Assembly: GCA_034509925.1 (NCBI GenBank)
Contig: CM067531.1
Location: 5,178,001-5,242,000, forward strand
DNA length: 64,000 nucleotides
DNA from: Hirudinaria manillensis
Lineage: Eukaryota > Annelida > Clitellata > Hirudinida > Hirudinidae
Reading direction: 5' to 3'
The translations under genes were made by a program, and so were the position numbers. Below the pieces are notes generated by a model, which saw only the letters and a program-made list of their open reading frames with translations, was not told the DNA's origin and searched no databases. This document shows, in pieces, positions 1 to 13,343 of this stretch. The stretch's first letter is position 1; each line of letters opens with the position of its first letter.

Positions 1-281
1 CTCCAAAACAGAAGGAAATTCGTGGACTGAGTCCATCTAAGTAGAATAAACTTTTATTAAGACTTTCCAAAGCAAGGTGACCAACGACGAAAACATTAAC
101 GATGCAAAAACACGACTCGCTAAAGAACGCATGTGCATGCAAAATAGCGAAAATTATTATAAAAACGGAGATTTCTTACTTTGTCTGATGGTGAAGGGAC
201 TTGATTTGAAAATCTTGAAAATCATAAACAGCTATCGAATCATCGCTGGTTTGAATTTCTAAAAATAAAATTCTGACTCAC

Positions 282-449
282 CCATGCGTTTATGACATGC
301 CTCATGCTGCTTGTATTTACTTCCAGCTGGACATTGGTAGGACAAGTCTATGGCATTACCCTCTTTGGGAGGTTTAATCAGATCTGAAATCATCCAAGAT
401 GGACAGTTATTCAGAGATAGCTCGACGTTTGACATCTCCAAATTACAGG
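282..449 (-). CDS. Internal exon with a sushi/CCP-like cysteine pattern (partial gene)
   Basis: Reading on the minus strand, about 55 codons stay open and end at a strong splice donor (ATGG then GTGAGT). The peptide carries four cysteines, including NNCPSW, LSYQCPAG and EACHKRMG. The spacing from CPSW to YQC to ACHK resembles the first three cysteines of a complement-control (sushi) module, and the missing W...C end would lie in the next exon outside the window. The acceptor (CGCAAG before CC TGT) has a poor pyrimidine tract, so the left boundary is uncertain. It lies 1.5 kb beyond the stop codon of the SUEL/CUB receptor on the same strand and is probably a separate gene. The cysteine pattern is seen; the module assignment is inference. 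Confidence 0.4.
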
Positions 450-1929
450 CTTGCGTTTGATACTAATAAGTCTAAAGTCGAAACAAGATTGTGCCACCTT
501 TCCATTTATTCATAACAAATCTGGTGCGTTCGAATGATTAGCTTGGTAACATAATGAAAAGCATTTCACCGATTTATAAAGAAGGCAGTAAATTGGCTAG
601 CCAGTTGAATCTGGTTTGATTTGGAGAGCTAGACCGCTTAAGATTGTCGAGCAAGCAGAGTTGGGCTAGCACGGATATTTATTAAAATAAAATAAATTAT
701 TTATTTAAAAAAAAATAAAGCCTAGCAGAAATTAAGAAAGAATCGCTAGTTAATTGATACTCGATCGCTGTATATCAAAGGATACAAGCATTTAAAGCTT
801 AATGCGAGAGAGAAGAATGCTTCCAATGGTTGAGCAGTTAGATCAAGGTTGAAATCGCGACAGGCGAGGTTTAGAGACAAAAGGAACGTTAAGAAAGAGT
901 TTCGTGAACTAGTTATTGGAATAATAAACAACCTTGGCTAGTTATTTGGTGACCAAATTAAATTAAATTAAATTTATTAAAAACAATTTAAAATGTTCTG
1001 TTTATTTTTTGTCTGCTTTCAGTGCTTATCTTCTCCTATCAGTGCATTGGGGCTGTTGTTCCAATGCATTCTTTTTTGTTCGATTTTTTGCCTGGGATTT
1101 TGTCCGAACCATAATTTTCGGCATAACAATGGACCTTTGTTGGAGATTTCCCACGAAGCATTTGACCATTTTTTTTTTATCCGAAGTGCTTATTCGGAGA
1201 CAATCGTAATATTTGGAAAGTCATTAAATCATCTTAAGTGGTTAATTAGATACAAAAACAGGCCAATAAGGTTGCAATGGAAGGAAAACTGCGTCAAGTT
1301 TAAGAAAAAGATGATAAATTCTTTAAACATTTTTAAAAGAAAGGCAAATAAGCCTCCAATAAGCGACAAAATAGTTGGGCTTATCCTAGGATCGCTGGAG
1401 CAATGCTTTACGACTGCAAACGATATAATTGCAGCTTTAGGAGAGGCACGTTATTGAACTTTCGCTGCTCGACGAAGAAGCATTAATCCTTCTCAGTCCT
1501 CGTAAAACTATAGAATGTAAAAACTGCTCACCTCTCTTTTCATCGTCCATTGATACTCAAAATTTAAAGCGAGTTGTTGTTTACCGAGATTGTCACAAGA
1601 GCCATTCGATCAGGCCAATAATGCTTGCCTTTCAACTTTTGACTGGTTCCAACCAGACTCGAATTTCTCGGCGCATAATTAAGTTTTATTAAGCAGCCAA
1701 TTCGAACAATGCTTCTAATGCGCTGGCACATTATCGATCAACCCTGAGGAATAATTCATGTTTTATTTACTTCTAAAGACTTCGATCAGAACAAACGCTA
1801 AATATCGCTAAGTCGCTGGCCTGTTTATCATTCACGGTTTCGTCTTCAGTAAGTCAAAGTCTGAGTTTGAGAGAGTTCAGTTAGAGGATGATGAGCTGGA
1901 GTTGATAACGAACTCTCGTTTCATTCTAG
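450..1929. other. Intergenic stretch and 3' flank of the SUEL/CUB receptor gene
   Basis: No exon could be supported here. It is AT-rich. A 154-codon plus-strand frame at 993-1457 starts with a hydrophobic segment rich in Phe and Cys but has no recognisable domain and no matching splice sites. The part next to 1929 is the expected 3' untranslated region of the minus-strand receptor gene. Confidence 0.5.
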
Positions 1930-4900
1930 TCAGTGGCAACTCAACAGACACGAGGCCTGATTGGACTGACTGTCGCTTTCGAAAGCCACCGGGCTCGTGC
2001 AGATGGTATCGAAATGTTTCTTTTTCGGTCTGAAACCAAACTCGCCTTCTAAACGCCTCGCAGCACAATCCGTCTCCTCCTGCTCGACACCCTCCAATAC
2101 GGGTTTGGTCGAGTGACGAAAGAGGTGTGGACAGTGCCTGACAAGCGGTTGATCCGAGCGTTTTGTCATCGGACTGAATCCAACTTCTTCCTCAGAGGAA
2201 TGAATGGCCGCAGACCGACAGTGAGTGTTACAGAATTTCGAATCTTCGACAATGGCTGGCCATTGGTTGACGGGTGTGGTGATGGTGTCGTTGGTGCCGA
2301 CTGAGCAATGCGAATACAAGGAACACTCGCTGTGATTCACTTTCGTTGCCCAGTACGCCTCCTCTGGGTCTCTGGCGCCACTCGAGCGCGAAAGGTCGGA
2401 TTTGATGCGATGAAAATGTGTCCTCCCCTGATTTGCACAACAGGGATGCTGGTGCATAAGACAGGAGTTTTGAGTCATGCTGATGCTGTTCATGTCTGAA
2501 TGGTCTTTCTTGAATGATTTTTGCCTCGAAGATGCATTTGACCTGCAAGACAAACTGACTGCTTTAACCTCGCACGAGATAAATTTCAGTAAAACGTCAA
2601 ACGCGCTTTGCCGGACGACATCTCGTACACATTGTTCATTAGAGACTCTTTTTCGAAGTGTTTCTCAAATTCATGAAGCACCGTGCTTGAATGGCTTCAG
2701 TCGACTAAATACGCTTATGATGTGAAAGGTTATGGAGTAGGAGAACCAGGAAATAAAAACTCAGGAAACGAAAAGCAGACGCTCTTGTTTTAGTAGGAAG
2801 TTTGTCGTCGTTGCTGTTGTTGTTGAGAGAATAAGAGGAGGCAGTCATAAACACGGCTCCATAAAATCTCCACATTCGATTTATGTTCGCCATCTTGACC
2901 CGAGTCTGGAAAACCAACTCAAGATGCGTTCGTTCGAAGGCGTCCGAAGATCTTTCTGTCTGGAGTGGCCGTCTCCTGCTTTCCCTGAGAGATTTTAGGT
3001 CCCGCTACTACGTTTATGCTACTACAAACTCTACTCATCGAATCTTGCCGACTAAATTCGGTTAGAGGCGTGAGAGTGAATAATTTTGCGAGGAGGGATT
3101 TCAACAAGACGGATGAGTTGCCTCCAATTACTGTGGGGTATTAGAAGGCAACCCCCAGTTTAAGTCCCATAAAGCTTGTCATCTCGCTTAGAACTGCTTC
3201 AATTTTGGTCTCAGTTAAGGCCCCCTCCCTCCCCAGAATCTCTTAGCGCTCATCACTCTCTTTAACGCTTACTTGTCAGTCAGACCGTCCGTCCGTCCAT
3301 CACTCGTCCATCCATCCACCCATTTCATAATTCTGTCCTTCGAAGTAATGTATTTACATCAGCCATCAGTTATACAATCAGAACATGACATCTTACCTCC
3401 TCTTCCTCATCAGACAAATAGTAAGAAGCATGAAACTTCCAGCAACCATTCCAAGTCCAATCCCTGTCAGTACAGCCAGGGCCACTCCTTGGAAATCAAA
3501 AGCGCATGTTTTAAATTTGAATAATTAAAAGTATCGACATTACTAATACTGTTAATAAGCATTAACTTTTTTTTAATTGATATAAATATTGATCATAAAA
3601 TGGCAAATCGCTTTGCAATAAGTTTATAAAAGGTTCTTGAGAGACAGCATTGTTTCAACCTTTCGATAAAACGATCGGTGTGAATTAAGACGACCTTCAC
3701 TTATGGGTCAAATAGAATAAAATTGGTCGAATTATAATGAGAATCTGTTGTGAAGCGATCTGTTTAATGAGGACATCGTCTGCGTTTAAACGCCCGATTA
3801 AGACAAACTTGGAGTCGAAGCAAAAATTGAAGAAAATGCGAAATTTATGCCCGCTCATCGGAGAGGATTTAACTTTGTTTGTTTTCCAGGAACTGGTTGA
3901 TGGATCGGACGGAGATGGTCCATCCACCACCTGGGACACGGGAGTGAGGACGTGTCATATCAATCAAATCGATTCAGGAGCTGGAAATGATCGGTGCTTC
4001 AGGAACAGTCGAGTTGTCTCCTCTCCAATTTACACATCACAATTCCATGGAGTGAAATGCCATCACGGACGTCAATCATCGAGAAAAACATTTTCATTTG
4101 CGCGGCCGTTCCGATCTTTTCAATTCTATTTAAATATGCATGAATCGTGGAAACAATGTCGTGTCCAACAAAAGGCGGAGGAGTTGATGACGTAATCGAA
4201 TGAACCTCTCGAAATCTTTCCAGCAGACGCGAGCAACTTGAAGAGGAATTTTAAATTTTGAGGAGAGTTTACTCGATCAAATATACGACTCCTTTCGCAA
4301 AATTTTATCTACGAAGACAACAAAAACAATAACAACAAGAATCAAAACTTATTGAAACATTAAAAAAGTGTAATATTAACTATAATAACCATTTTAATAG
4401 CTATTACCGCATGAAAATATAAATAATATAATAACAATAATAATTTAAATTTACAATTTAATTATTGATAAATGATTATAACAATAACGAAATAATGACA
4501 GCAATAGTCGCTGAAATCTGATGAAAATGTTCGTGCATTTCCTACTTATTTGCAGGCAGCAGGAGTTTCAAGGAAGGAGGACAAAATATAATTTCAACTG
4601 AAATCATTCGCTGAAATTTGATGAATTTCTCTGAAAAATGCCAGGAAAGAACATGCCACTTGCGTTCTGTTTGGACACGTCTTGAAGCGATAAAAAGCCA
4701 AATGAACTCCACACCACACTCCCACAGTGGTCTTAATGCCAGCTTTTTTTTATTGCTCACGCTCCAGTGATGGAAAATCGCTCCAATCGTTCGAACAATT
4801 TCCTAACCTCGTTTGTAATCTCCTCCGGAGTGGGACACCATGGACGGAGGTTTCATTTTGAAAGCTGACAAAAAAAAACAACCAATTGAAACATTTTAAT

Positions 4901-6716
4901 ACGCAATCTTTCGAGAACGGCCGGACAAAAAAAGTGAACTTTCAACCGCTCTTGGAGCAGTTTCCGATCTCCCCGATCCACTGATTGCCAACACACGTGA
5001 CGTAGAAAATCTCCAAGGAGTCGTTGCACATGATGGCCACATCTTCTCCGTGTTTGCTGATGCTAGCGGAGGTGGGCAGCAGGAAATACGGACATCCGAA
5101 CACTGAAAGGATTTCATTTCTAAATATTTCCATTTGTTTCACGGCTCTGATGACTACCTCGCATAGTATAGATTAGTAGTTTAACTGTAATCGACTAATA
5201 TTTAACCATTGACATGTAATTTAATTTATCAATTAAAACTTACAAATTATAAATCATAACCACAAATTAATAACCATCAATTAAAATGTTATTAAAGATA
5301 GAAGCAAAAGTGAAAGCGATGCAGACAACTCGGTTTGATAAACACATAAATTCTAAAGTAAATATAAAAAGAAAAAGAAAACTTTAATTAACTGTTTGAA
5401 TTAACCGCACTTTTGACTTGCAAAAAATCTTCAAATCCATTTTAAAGACGTCAGATGATGCCAGAATTAATCTTCCATCCAATTCGTTGCGTTATAATAA
5501 GATGTGCTTTAATTAATTATTCATTTCCATTTTTTACTTAGACTTAATTTTCGTTTAAATTCATTTCTTTTTTTATTTTTATTTTTATTAAATTCCAGTT
5601 TTTAGGCGATCGGTTTTGTTCCGGAAATCGGATTTGAAATGTGACAGATGCGTCCACTTCGGCGACATTTTTGTTCGACAGTAGGAGTGAAAGTTGAAAG
5701 TTAATCTGCAAAAAAAAACTGAGTGCATCCTGAATATTGGTTGATTAGAACGGTTGATCGACTGGAAAACTTTGTTTCCTGCGTTTGGCTTTCTCAATTT
5801 CGTCGAGAACCAATGAGGGACCCAGGATGCGTAGGTAATAAACCACATTCCACAGGGTGGCGAACACAACTTCAGTGAGAGACTCCCCTCCAACTTAACC
5901 AAGGATTTTCGAAGAAGGAGTTAAATTCATTATAAATTTCCAAACTTCAGAGCATACTCGAAGCAAAAGAAATGCCAAATGAAAAGCTAATGTTATTAAT
6001 TTAATTGAGTATCATTTAAAAGATTTCATACCGCTGTAGTGAAGGACGTGTGGCTTCCATGGGTTCAGTCTTTTCGACTTCATCGACGTCTGTTTACCTC
6101 CGTGCTTTCGTACAACGCGCATGTCCAGTTCAGATGCCTCGTGTGGCGCGACGAGAGACGCAACTTTTATTTCCAATTTATTCGTCTTCGACAAATAAAC
6201 TACTCGAGGTTCTTTGGTTTCGTTTCGACAGAGGATGTGAGTCACCGGGAAGGTCGACGTTTCCGCAAAGGTGACTTGAAGAGGGCAAGAGATCCTGTCG
6301 GTAGTGGGATGCCCCTGATCCTGGTCGAAGGACGGGAACTCCGTGTCGTCATCGAATTCTATGGAATCGTCTTCGTTCACGTTATCGCTGCTACCGTCGT
6401 CCATTGAGAAGGAATGAGTGGACGGGCTGACCTGCCAAGTGACATTTATTCTTTGACCTTTGTTCACTTGAATGATCCACGGACAAGAAGTCTTGATGTG
6501 ATAATGAGTAGAGTTTGAAGCGCGTTCGAAAAGGGCCAGGAATCCGCTCGTGTCGTTGAGTCTGCTTTCGTTCTGTGAAACGCAGTCATCCGTGAAAGAA
6601 GCTGAAACAGGATTAGAGGCGTGATTATAACAATGACGTCTGAAGATGTTCAAAAGCAAATTTAATTAAATCATTTTCATAGCATCCGAGTGTTTCGGAA
6701 GCGAAGCTCTTTCTTT

Positions 6717-6763
<47 letters not shown>

Positions 6764-9700
6764 TAGAAGGAGGAAGGGAATACATAAACACGAATCCAAC
6801 CTCTCACACATTCGTACGTGACCTCGAGATAGGATTTGAAATCTTTGGCGCAGGGTTGGGCGATGGAATCGAGGCTTGCAACAAGAAGGGAGCAGTTGGT
6901 TCGACCCGAACACACCTCGTCCACGTAACTGGTGACGTCAGAGAAGCAACCGATGGCGTGTGCGTATTCCGCCGTAATGCACCTTCCGGCTGCCAACCTG
7001 CCGTAGAGGGCCCTTCGGATGAGAAGAATCTCGAACGAGGAACATCTGGCATTGAATCGTTCCGAAGTGCAGTACTCCTCTGCAGTTGAAAAATAATTGG
7101 AGCATCGTTGAAAATAAATAAGTGCTTCGATACGCGTAGGATGGTGCTGATCAGCAACTTGGAGGATTTCAAATTGCAACTCGACGACCTCCGAACGTAC
7201 ATCATACGAAACATCCGAGTGGCAATTAAGAGATAATTCACCATCATTCATTCTCTCCCTTCCAGAGAGCCATCTTGCGACCTTCATTTTCTCCGGTGAT
7301 CTTTAATTTAAATTACTCCACATTACAGTAATGAAAGTGCTATTCGATTATTTTTTTTCTCTCGAGGATTGTTGATGAGAAAGTGGTCTTATTACTCTGA
7401 AATTAAGAAGAGTTTCGTGGTATCTTTAGTGTCTAGTTAATACGCGCTTGAGTTTTGGAGGTTTGGTTTCATTAAATTTTCTTTTTTGGCAGAAGACTGC
7501 CAGGTTGATGCAGATAAGAAAATATTTCATCTCGTTTCAAAATTCCTATTTTCAAGAGAACTCGAATTTGAAAATTATTCATGTTTAATAAAAGAAAATA
7601 ATTATTTTGCACTCTGCACATCGCTGATAGGAAGCTCCCTCAGCCTTCTGCGATATTTACAAAATTTCTTCCCGGAATATCTAAACATGTCTAGCTTTTG
7701 AAAAGCTTCATAAAGATGTGAATGACTCGAGGTTTTATTGTCACTTTATCGCTCCACCGTGTAGTTGCAAAGGATGGCCGGAAAAGTTGGTTTTAAAAAA
7801 AGCTTTTGCATTTCATTTTGCATTAATTTGCATATCAATCGATGTCGAGTGAATCGTAGAAAAAGTTGTATTTATTCAATAGATAGCGCGTGAATGCTTG
7901 ATTATTGGAGGATTCGCTGAATATTTTATTCTCTTTGCGGCACTTAATCTTAGCATAATTTATTCTTATTTCGGAACTCGGTTATCCCCTTTTCCAGAAG
8001 CATACGTGTATTTAAGGTTCTCTTCTCCTAGAGCCAGAGATTCGGAGCCGATAATTGGGAAGAGTTTGCAAGAGATGCTAATAACTGAGGTTTTTCATCT
8101 CACATAACGTGACGTGCAACGTAATTTCTAAACCATGCCCTTCTCTTTCAATATTTGAGTGAAATTGATGACACCAATTTAGTAGGACCCGCTTGAAGCT
8201 ATTCATCATCGAACCAGGAAACCCTCTGTGCGGTACAAGCAACAGTTGCCGTGTGGTCAGAATGGATGAAATATTATTATGATTTCAAAACGACTCCATG
8301 ATTTGTTCACGTCCGAGATTTCTGTGGAGCGTGGGGGTACCGTCCATACATTAACCGCGATATTCCATTCCACTGACTTCCACAGCACACGGAGATAGCA
8401 GTCGAGCGGGAATTTAAAAATTTCGACGCAAGTTGTTGCCCACGGAGGCGTTGGATGAAGTTCCGATAAACGACCTCCTCGATTGAAAAGATGGCGTCGT
8501 TTGATTCTTTGCTCGCTATTTTATTATTCCTTTATTTCTGCGGGGTTTTTATTCAAATTTTATTCCCTATTTATTCTCCACTTCAGTCGATCTCCTGGTG
8601 GTGTTGAACTGGGCGCCCCTAATTAGAAGCCAGCCACCGGGACACTACAAGATTAAAGCCTTAATATCCGAGAGCAACCACGTGCCGGTCTTACTAATAG
8701 ATGCACTTTTATTTCAATAAATTTGATTTTAATTCAACTTAATACTGATTGCATTCAATTCTCGTCAAATTAAAACTCAAGAAAAAAAATGCGATTTCGA
8801 GATTAAACCTTTGGTGTCGGAATTGATCAATAAAAGCCCACGTCTTGTTTATCAGTCATCGTCCTGTTATCGGATGAATTCCCTGGAGCCATAGAAAGGC
8901 ATTCTTCTGAGGCCACGTTCAAGTCCCATGTCCACTTGCAACGCGTGACTCATACTGGAAAATGCTGGCTGCATTATTGGAGTTAATGAAATTTTACGAG
9001 TAATTATGCAACACACTCGCTCTCGATGGAGCATAAAATTGGCGGGAAATGAGAAAAAAAGAGGCAGACGTGTCTCAAACCTGCCCGGAAAAACAAACAT
9101 CCGAGCGTCGTGCCATAACAGCGACGTTGACAAAATGCTTTCCTCGGACCAAGAATTCGAAACACATTTGAGAACAGTTTGGATTTTTGCCTTTCACAAA
9201 TATTTCGAAACTTTCGTGAATAACCGCCTCCCCTCGACATGATTTCGCAAAAAAAGATGAAATAAAAATATTTCCGTCAAAAATAAGCGCAGTTCATTTG
9301 AAAGTTTTCTCTTCAAATTGCTTCTAGAAATTCTGTAAATAGCTTCAAGAACAAGTCATGTCACCGGCGTCTTAACGATGCCTGACGCAGAAACTTATGA
9401 GCGCCGAATGAGAGGCAATTGGCGTTTGGCTCTGGTTTAATTTCTCCGAGACAATCCACTCATTTCAGTTGAAATTGCCGGTGAGATAAAGTAAGATTGT
9501 CGCATGTCATACGTGACACTACTTAAACTTATTGAAATTATAATTGTTATCATTTTCTTCATTGGAAGAAATATAAAACTTCAACGATATTTGAATCCTG
9601 AGAAGTGGCCTTCATATTTTTGAAATTGAAGAGCAACACAAAACTATCCATCAAGCGACCAAATGACAACTTTTAATAACATTCTGCCGCTCTGACTGTC

Positions 9701-10432
9701 ATCCAGCCCTCTCCCTCAGTTTGTAGCTGTGAATTCGACCAGGAATTTTCTTCGAATCTCAGTTTTCAATTGAAATTTTTGTGACTCCGAATTTTCTTCG
9801 GTAAAGCCTGGCGTTGCGTGGAGGAAATGCCTTTCCAAAACCAACAAATCATGTTTTGCAGGTGAAAAAGAAGAAAACAACAATAAAATCTCGATTTCCT
9901 CTTTGCTCGGCATACCAACAAGTTGTTCTGAAATATTTCCAGCGCGAGATGCAAGTTATTCCATTCCTCCGCTCACTCTGCTTCTTTTGCGGGCATCCAT
10001 GATTCATGGTCCAGTGCATGTTGTTCAAAATTCATGAGAACCCAACATCTGCACCGTCATAGAACCAGCCTTCTTCAGGGTTGAATCCATCGTTCACTTC
10101 CACCCAATTACTCAGCCTGGAGAGGAATGATAGAAAGTTGAAACGGTGGAGAGAATCATTAGTCGGTCTTTTCATGCTTTCGTGGACAAACGCACTTCGT
10201 TGCACGAGGCCCGACAATCACAACAGTATCAACTGAAACCATTACAACAACTTTGTAAAGTCTCCAATGTTTTGTCTACGACAGGCTATTTTTAGTTCCG
10301 TAAATACGCCGTACCGATACGTCGAAGACATGCTGGATGTAGTGGAGGAGGCGTTAAGATTGCTTGCCATCATCGTCATCGTCGTCGAAAACATTAATGC
10401 CAGTGCCTCCATCATCATCATCATTATCATTG

Positions 10433-10476
<44 letters not shown>

Positions 10477-10728
10477 GTCGCCATTGTCATCGTCATCGTC
10501 ATCATCATCATCATCTTCGTCGTCGTCGTCACAAACACTTTTAGATTAACTTGAAGAACAATTTGTTTCAAGCATTAAAATGACGAGTTCCTGATGCTGT
10601 ATTTCAAGAGAATTAAGTTTTCTTTCGAGATGCTTGAAGGAGTCGAATGTGGAATTATTCCATCCACCTATCCATCCGTCCATCCAAAGCCATTGTCATC
10701 GTCATCAGTTGTCAGGTATTATCACTAA

Positions 10729-10823
<95 letters not shown>

Positions 10824-12920
10824 CCATCACCATCAAATGTCCTCATCAATACCACCATCGATAGTTGATCGCATATAGTATCGGCACAATTATTGTCAAG
10901 TTCTTATTTATATTTCTCCTTTGTTAAGCACACTATATTTACATACTTAACTCGTCGTATTGAGTTGTACTAAGTGTATTTGAATATTATATTGATATCA
11001 TATTATATTATTAATTTTATTAAATTATTATATCCTTAAGTTTAGTTGCGCTGTTGTATCATTTTTAATATGTCTTCCCTGGCGGAATGCGACTCATCAT
11101 TAGTGAGGGAATTGTTATCTCAAGTGCTCGACACGTTCCCCGTCAGCGACCAAAAAATGGCAGAAATTCACGTCTGAAATTCATTTCATGAGAATTTTTT
11201 CAGCCAATTTGGGGCAGAATTTGAACTGAAGAAACGCCGAATATGAAAAGATGATAAAACCGAAAACTGAAAACAAGCACACATATTGCCACCTTTAATG
11301 CACGAAGATGGCTCCATTTCGTTCCAATTAATCACAAGACTGCCATTCCTGGCAACAATTCGAGACAAGAAGCATCACGCACATTCCCGTGCAATGATCA
11401 CCAGAGGCCCACGACACGATGAATGACGACCCCGAACTTGGGACGAATGAAATTCACGGGGAGAACAAACTGGAAACTCCGACCCAAACATGCTCCTTAA
11501 TCGTCAAGTATTAATCATCGGTCGCATCTAATCGACGTGGCTTAGTCTTGTGATTGGAGTGCGCGTTCTGTCAGCAATCGGAAGAGATCAATAGTCAGAC
11601 ATTCGAACAACATTGCAGTGCATTTCGACCGGTTAACTCGTCGTCTCTCGACGAAGAAACGAGGCGCTGATTTCGAGACCTATTTCGGGACCTTTAAACC
11701 AGAGATGAATCTTTCTTTCGTTTTTGAATCCGACGGAACAAAAGGCAGACATTATTGATCCCCGTGACACGGAACCCATCTCCATCCCTCAAGATCACTT
11801 CATTTCTCATCAGCCTCGCAAAGTTGGAGTCGAATGTTCCTCCGAGTTTGGAGACGATTGCCGACGAATGATATCCTCTTGTTTGTGGATGAACGTATTG
11901 ATTGTCTTTTTCATCGGGAAATAAAACATCGATTCAATGCCGTCCCGAACAACGACGCTTTCCTTAATCCTAAAATTCCACCTCCCCATGCAGTCCGGAT
12001 GATTTCGTGGCTCTATCCCGGCGAATTGGAAGCGCTGAGTTAATGGTGAATTTTCAGACCAGTTCGACCGAAGGTTTTCTCACGTGAGTCTCCGAGATGT
12101 AGCAACACATAAATCCCCTCGTGATGAATAAAAGAAAATTCTATTATCCCATGAACTACGTTTTGTTTTCCTGCATTCCACGTTGCCTTTCGATGATAAA
12201 TTCACTTCTTTTTTCCGGCCATAAATGCCGCTTCAAAGGTGGTGCCATATTTTCTTAAAATATTGAACTCTTACGAATATGTCTTGAATGCCTTCCTTTC
12301 AACGAAGCAATTTTTAAATTCTGCAATTGCTACGCTGAGTGATTTCTTTTGAGACAGCACATCGGAGGCAAATCCCATCTCATCAGCAGCAGCTTATTAC
12401 CGACACATCTCTGACCCTAACACCAAAGTCACTTATTTCATAAATTTCTTCTCGCGGTCGGTAATTACTTAAACCAGTGACGTCCATCTATGCTCGTATG
12501 GCGTGAATTAAACAAGATTCACAAGAAAAAATAATCTTTTTTCATTCTACTTTCCCAAAGCTGAAACAAAAATGAAGAAATCTCGACTTTCAACACCTTC
12601 GGCAGAGAAGCGAAGGGAAGTTCTGAGATCATAGAATTGCGCAACATTCGACGAAATTTGGACCAAATACATTCTTTCGTTTTTCTCGAAAGCATTTTTA
12701 AGCGCTTCATTTTCCGAGAAATTTCGATTGAACAATAGACAAACTCGATTGATTGAATTGATCGAGAGATTAGATTCGAAAAAACAAAATGCAAGCGTGA
12801 ATCGAATTAAAAACGTCTTACGGAAAAATCACTTTCACCTGTCAGTTGGAGGCCAGTTGTCCAGAGCGAGATCTTCAGGGCAATCAAGAGTAGCCACATG
12901 ATTTTGACGACTAGTTCCAT
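1930..12920 (-). CDS. Single-pass membrane receptor with SUEL lectin and CUB-like domains
   Basis: Six exons join in frame: 12920-12839, 7079-6801, 6601-6032, 5102-4947, 3487-3397 and 2542-1930, giving about 596 residues. The first four junctions are phase 1 and the last is phase 2. Exon 1 is a signal peptide (MELVVKIMWLLLIALKISLW). Exon 2 is a galactose-binding SUEL domain, with EYCTSERFNARC, ALYGRLAAGRC, IGCFSDVTSYVDEVC and YLEVTYECV. Exon 3 is CUB-like (TSCPWIIQVNKGQRINVTW) with an acidic insert. Exon 4 has FGCPYF and TCVGNQWIGEIGNC, a sushi-like end. Exon 5 is the transmembrane helix ending LMRKRR. Exon 6 is a Cys/His/Ser-rich cytoplasmic tail of about 200 residues. SUEL domains usually bind rhamnose or galactose; the ligand here is unknown. 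Up to two optional stalk exons (near 4864-4808 and 3940-3880) also fit phase 1. Domain calls are firm; the orthologue is not recognised. Confidence 0.8.
6718..6755. repeat. (AG)n microsatellite in receptor intron 2
   Basis: Thirty-eight bases of nearly perfect GA dinucleotide repeat lie 46 bp downstream (in transcript sense) of the SUEL exon donor. On the transcribed strand it reads as a CT tract. Confidence 0.95.
10410..10531. repeat. (ATC)n microsatellite, interrupted
   Basis: Mostly TCA/ATC triplets with GTC and ATT interruptions. It lies in the first intron of the SUEL/CUB receptor and generates spurious open frames of poly-Ile, poly-Ser and poly-Met. Confidence 0.95.
10729..10835. repeat. 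(ATC)n microsatellite, nearly perfect
   Basis: About thirty uninterrupted CAT triplets end in a few CAC-containing variants. It starts some 200 bp after the previous ATC array in the same intron. Confidence 0.97.
12839..12920 (-). CDS. Signal-peptide exon of the SUEL/CUB receptor
   Basis: The exon reads from ATG through a hydrophobic stretch (IMWLLLIALKISLW) and ends in a single G before GTGAAAGT. That G plus the AG opening the SUEL exon at 7079 makes a Glu codon, so the mature protein would start near LQLTEEYC. The 5.8 kb separation was bridged only because phase, strand and protein logic all agree. Confidence 0.75.
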
Positions 12921-13300
12921 TAAACTCGGACTAAATTTCCGCTCCGAAACGAGAAGATGTTGGAGCATGCAGCGCTAAAACTAGAATTTCTCCGGAACTT
13001 CTCTGCAACTGCGGACGAGTCGCCATTTCAATGCACTCAGGTTCGGGCGGTCCATTTGGATTTTAAATTTAATTTCTACCTCTCAAGAATCAACAATGCA
13101 AAGGGTTTATCGTACGTCCAGATGGCTGAAAAGTTCAGAAGGAATGTCTACCGGCATGTGCTTCTTGAGAAATATTTATGGGAGCCATTGTGCGGAGGTT
13201 TAGCGCAGATGCGTGGAACGTTCGTTGGATTTCGCTGCAACAATTAAAATGAACTTCACAAAAGCACCGGCGGCGGATCGATTGCGTGTTATCATTTATT

Positions 13301-13343
13301 TGTTGTCGTCGTCGTTGTCGTTGTTGTTGTTGTTGTTGTTGTT
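13301..13343. repeat. (GTT/GTC)n microsatellite
   Basis: Triplet tract of TTGTCG and TTG units about 0.4 kb upstream of the receptor start codon. Confidence 0.9.

Larger units (their letters stand above)
7080..12838. other. Long first intron of the receptor gene
   Basis: No coding exon could be supported in these 5.8 kb. Apart from the ATC microsatellites listed separately, it is unique-looking AT-rich sequence. Minus- and plus-strand open frames of 60-109 codons are either repeat-encoded poly-Met, poly-Ile or poly-Ser runs or lack splice sites. Such a long first intron is a usual place for enhancers, but no specific element is claimed. Confidence 0.5.

Noticed and set aside
993..1457. 154-codon plus-strand frame with a hydrophobic N-terminus
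   Set aside because: No domain, no splice context, biased composition; treated as chance in AT-rich DNA, though an orphan gene cannot be excluded.
3737..4195. 152-codon plus-strand frame with an acceptor-like TTTTCCAG
   Set aside because: Antisense to the receptor stalk introns, with no recognisable domain and no downstream partner exon.
5588..5902. Minus-strand frames in the receptor gene that look coding in two phases
   Set aside because: The CUB exon (ending 6032) joins directly in phase to the exon at 5102, reproducing the expected order, so this stretch is intron.
10242..10571. Long frames of poly-Met, poly-Ile and poly-Ser on both strands
   Set aside because: They are produced entirely by the ATC microsatellites and have no splice sites or flanking coding sequence.
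12957..13247. 96-codon plus-strand frame just upstream of the receptor start
   Set aside because: No domain or splice partner; it lies in the expected promoter and 5' region of a minus-strand gene.
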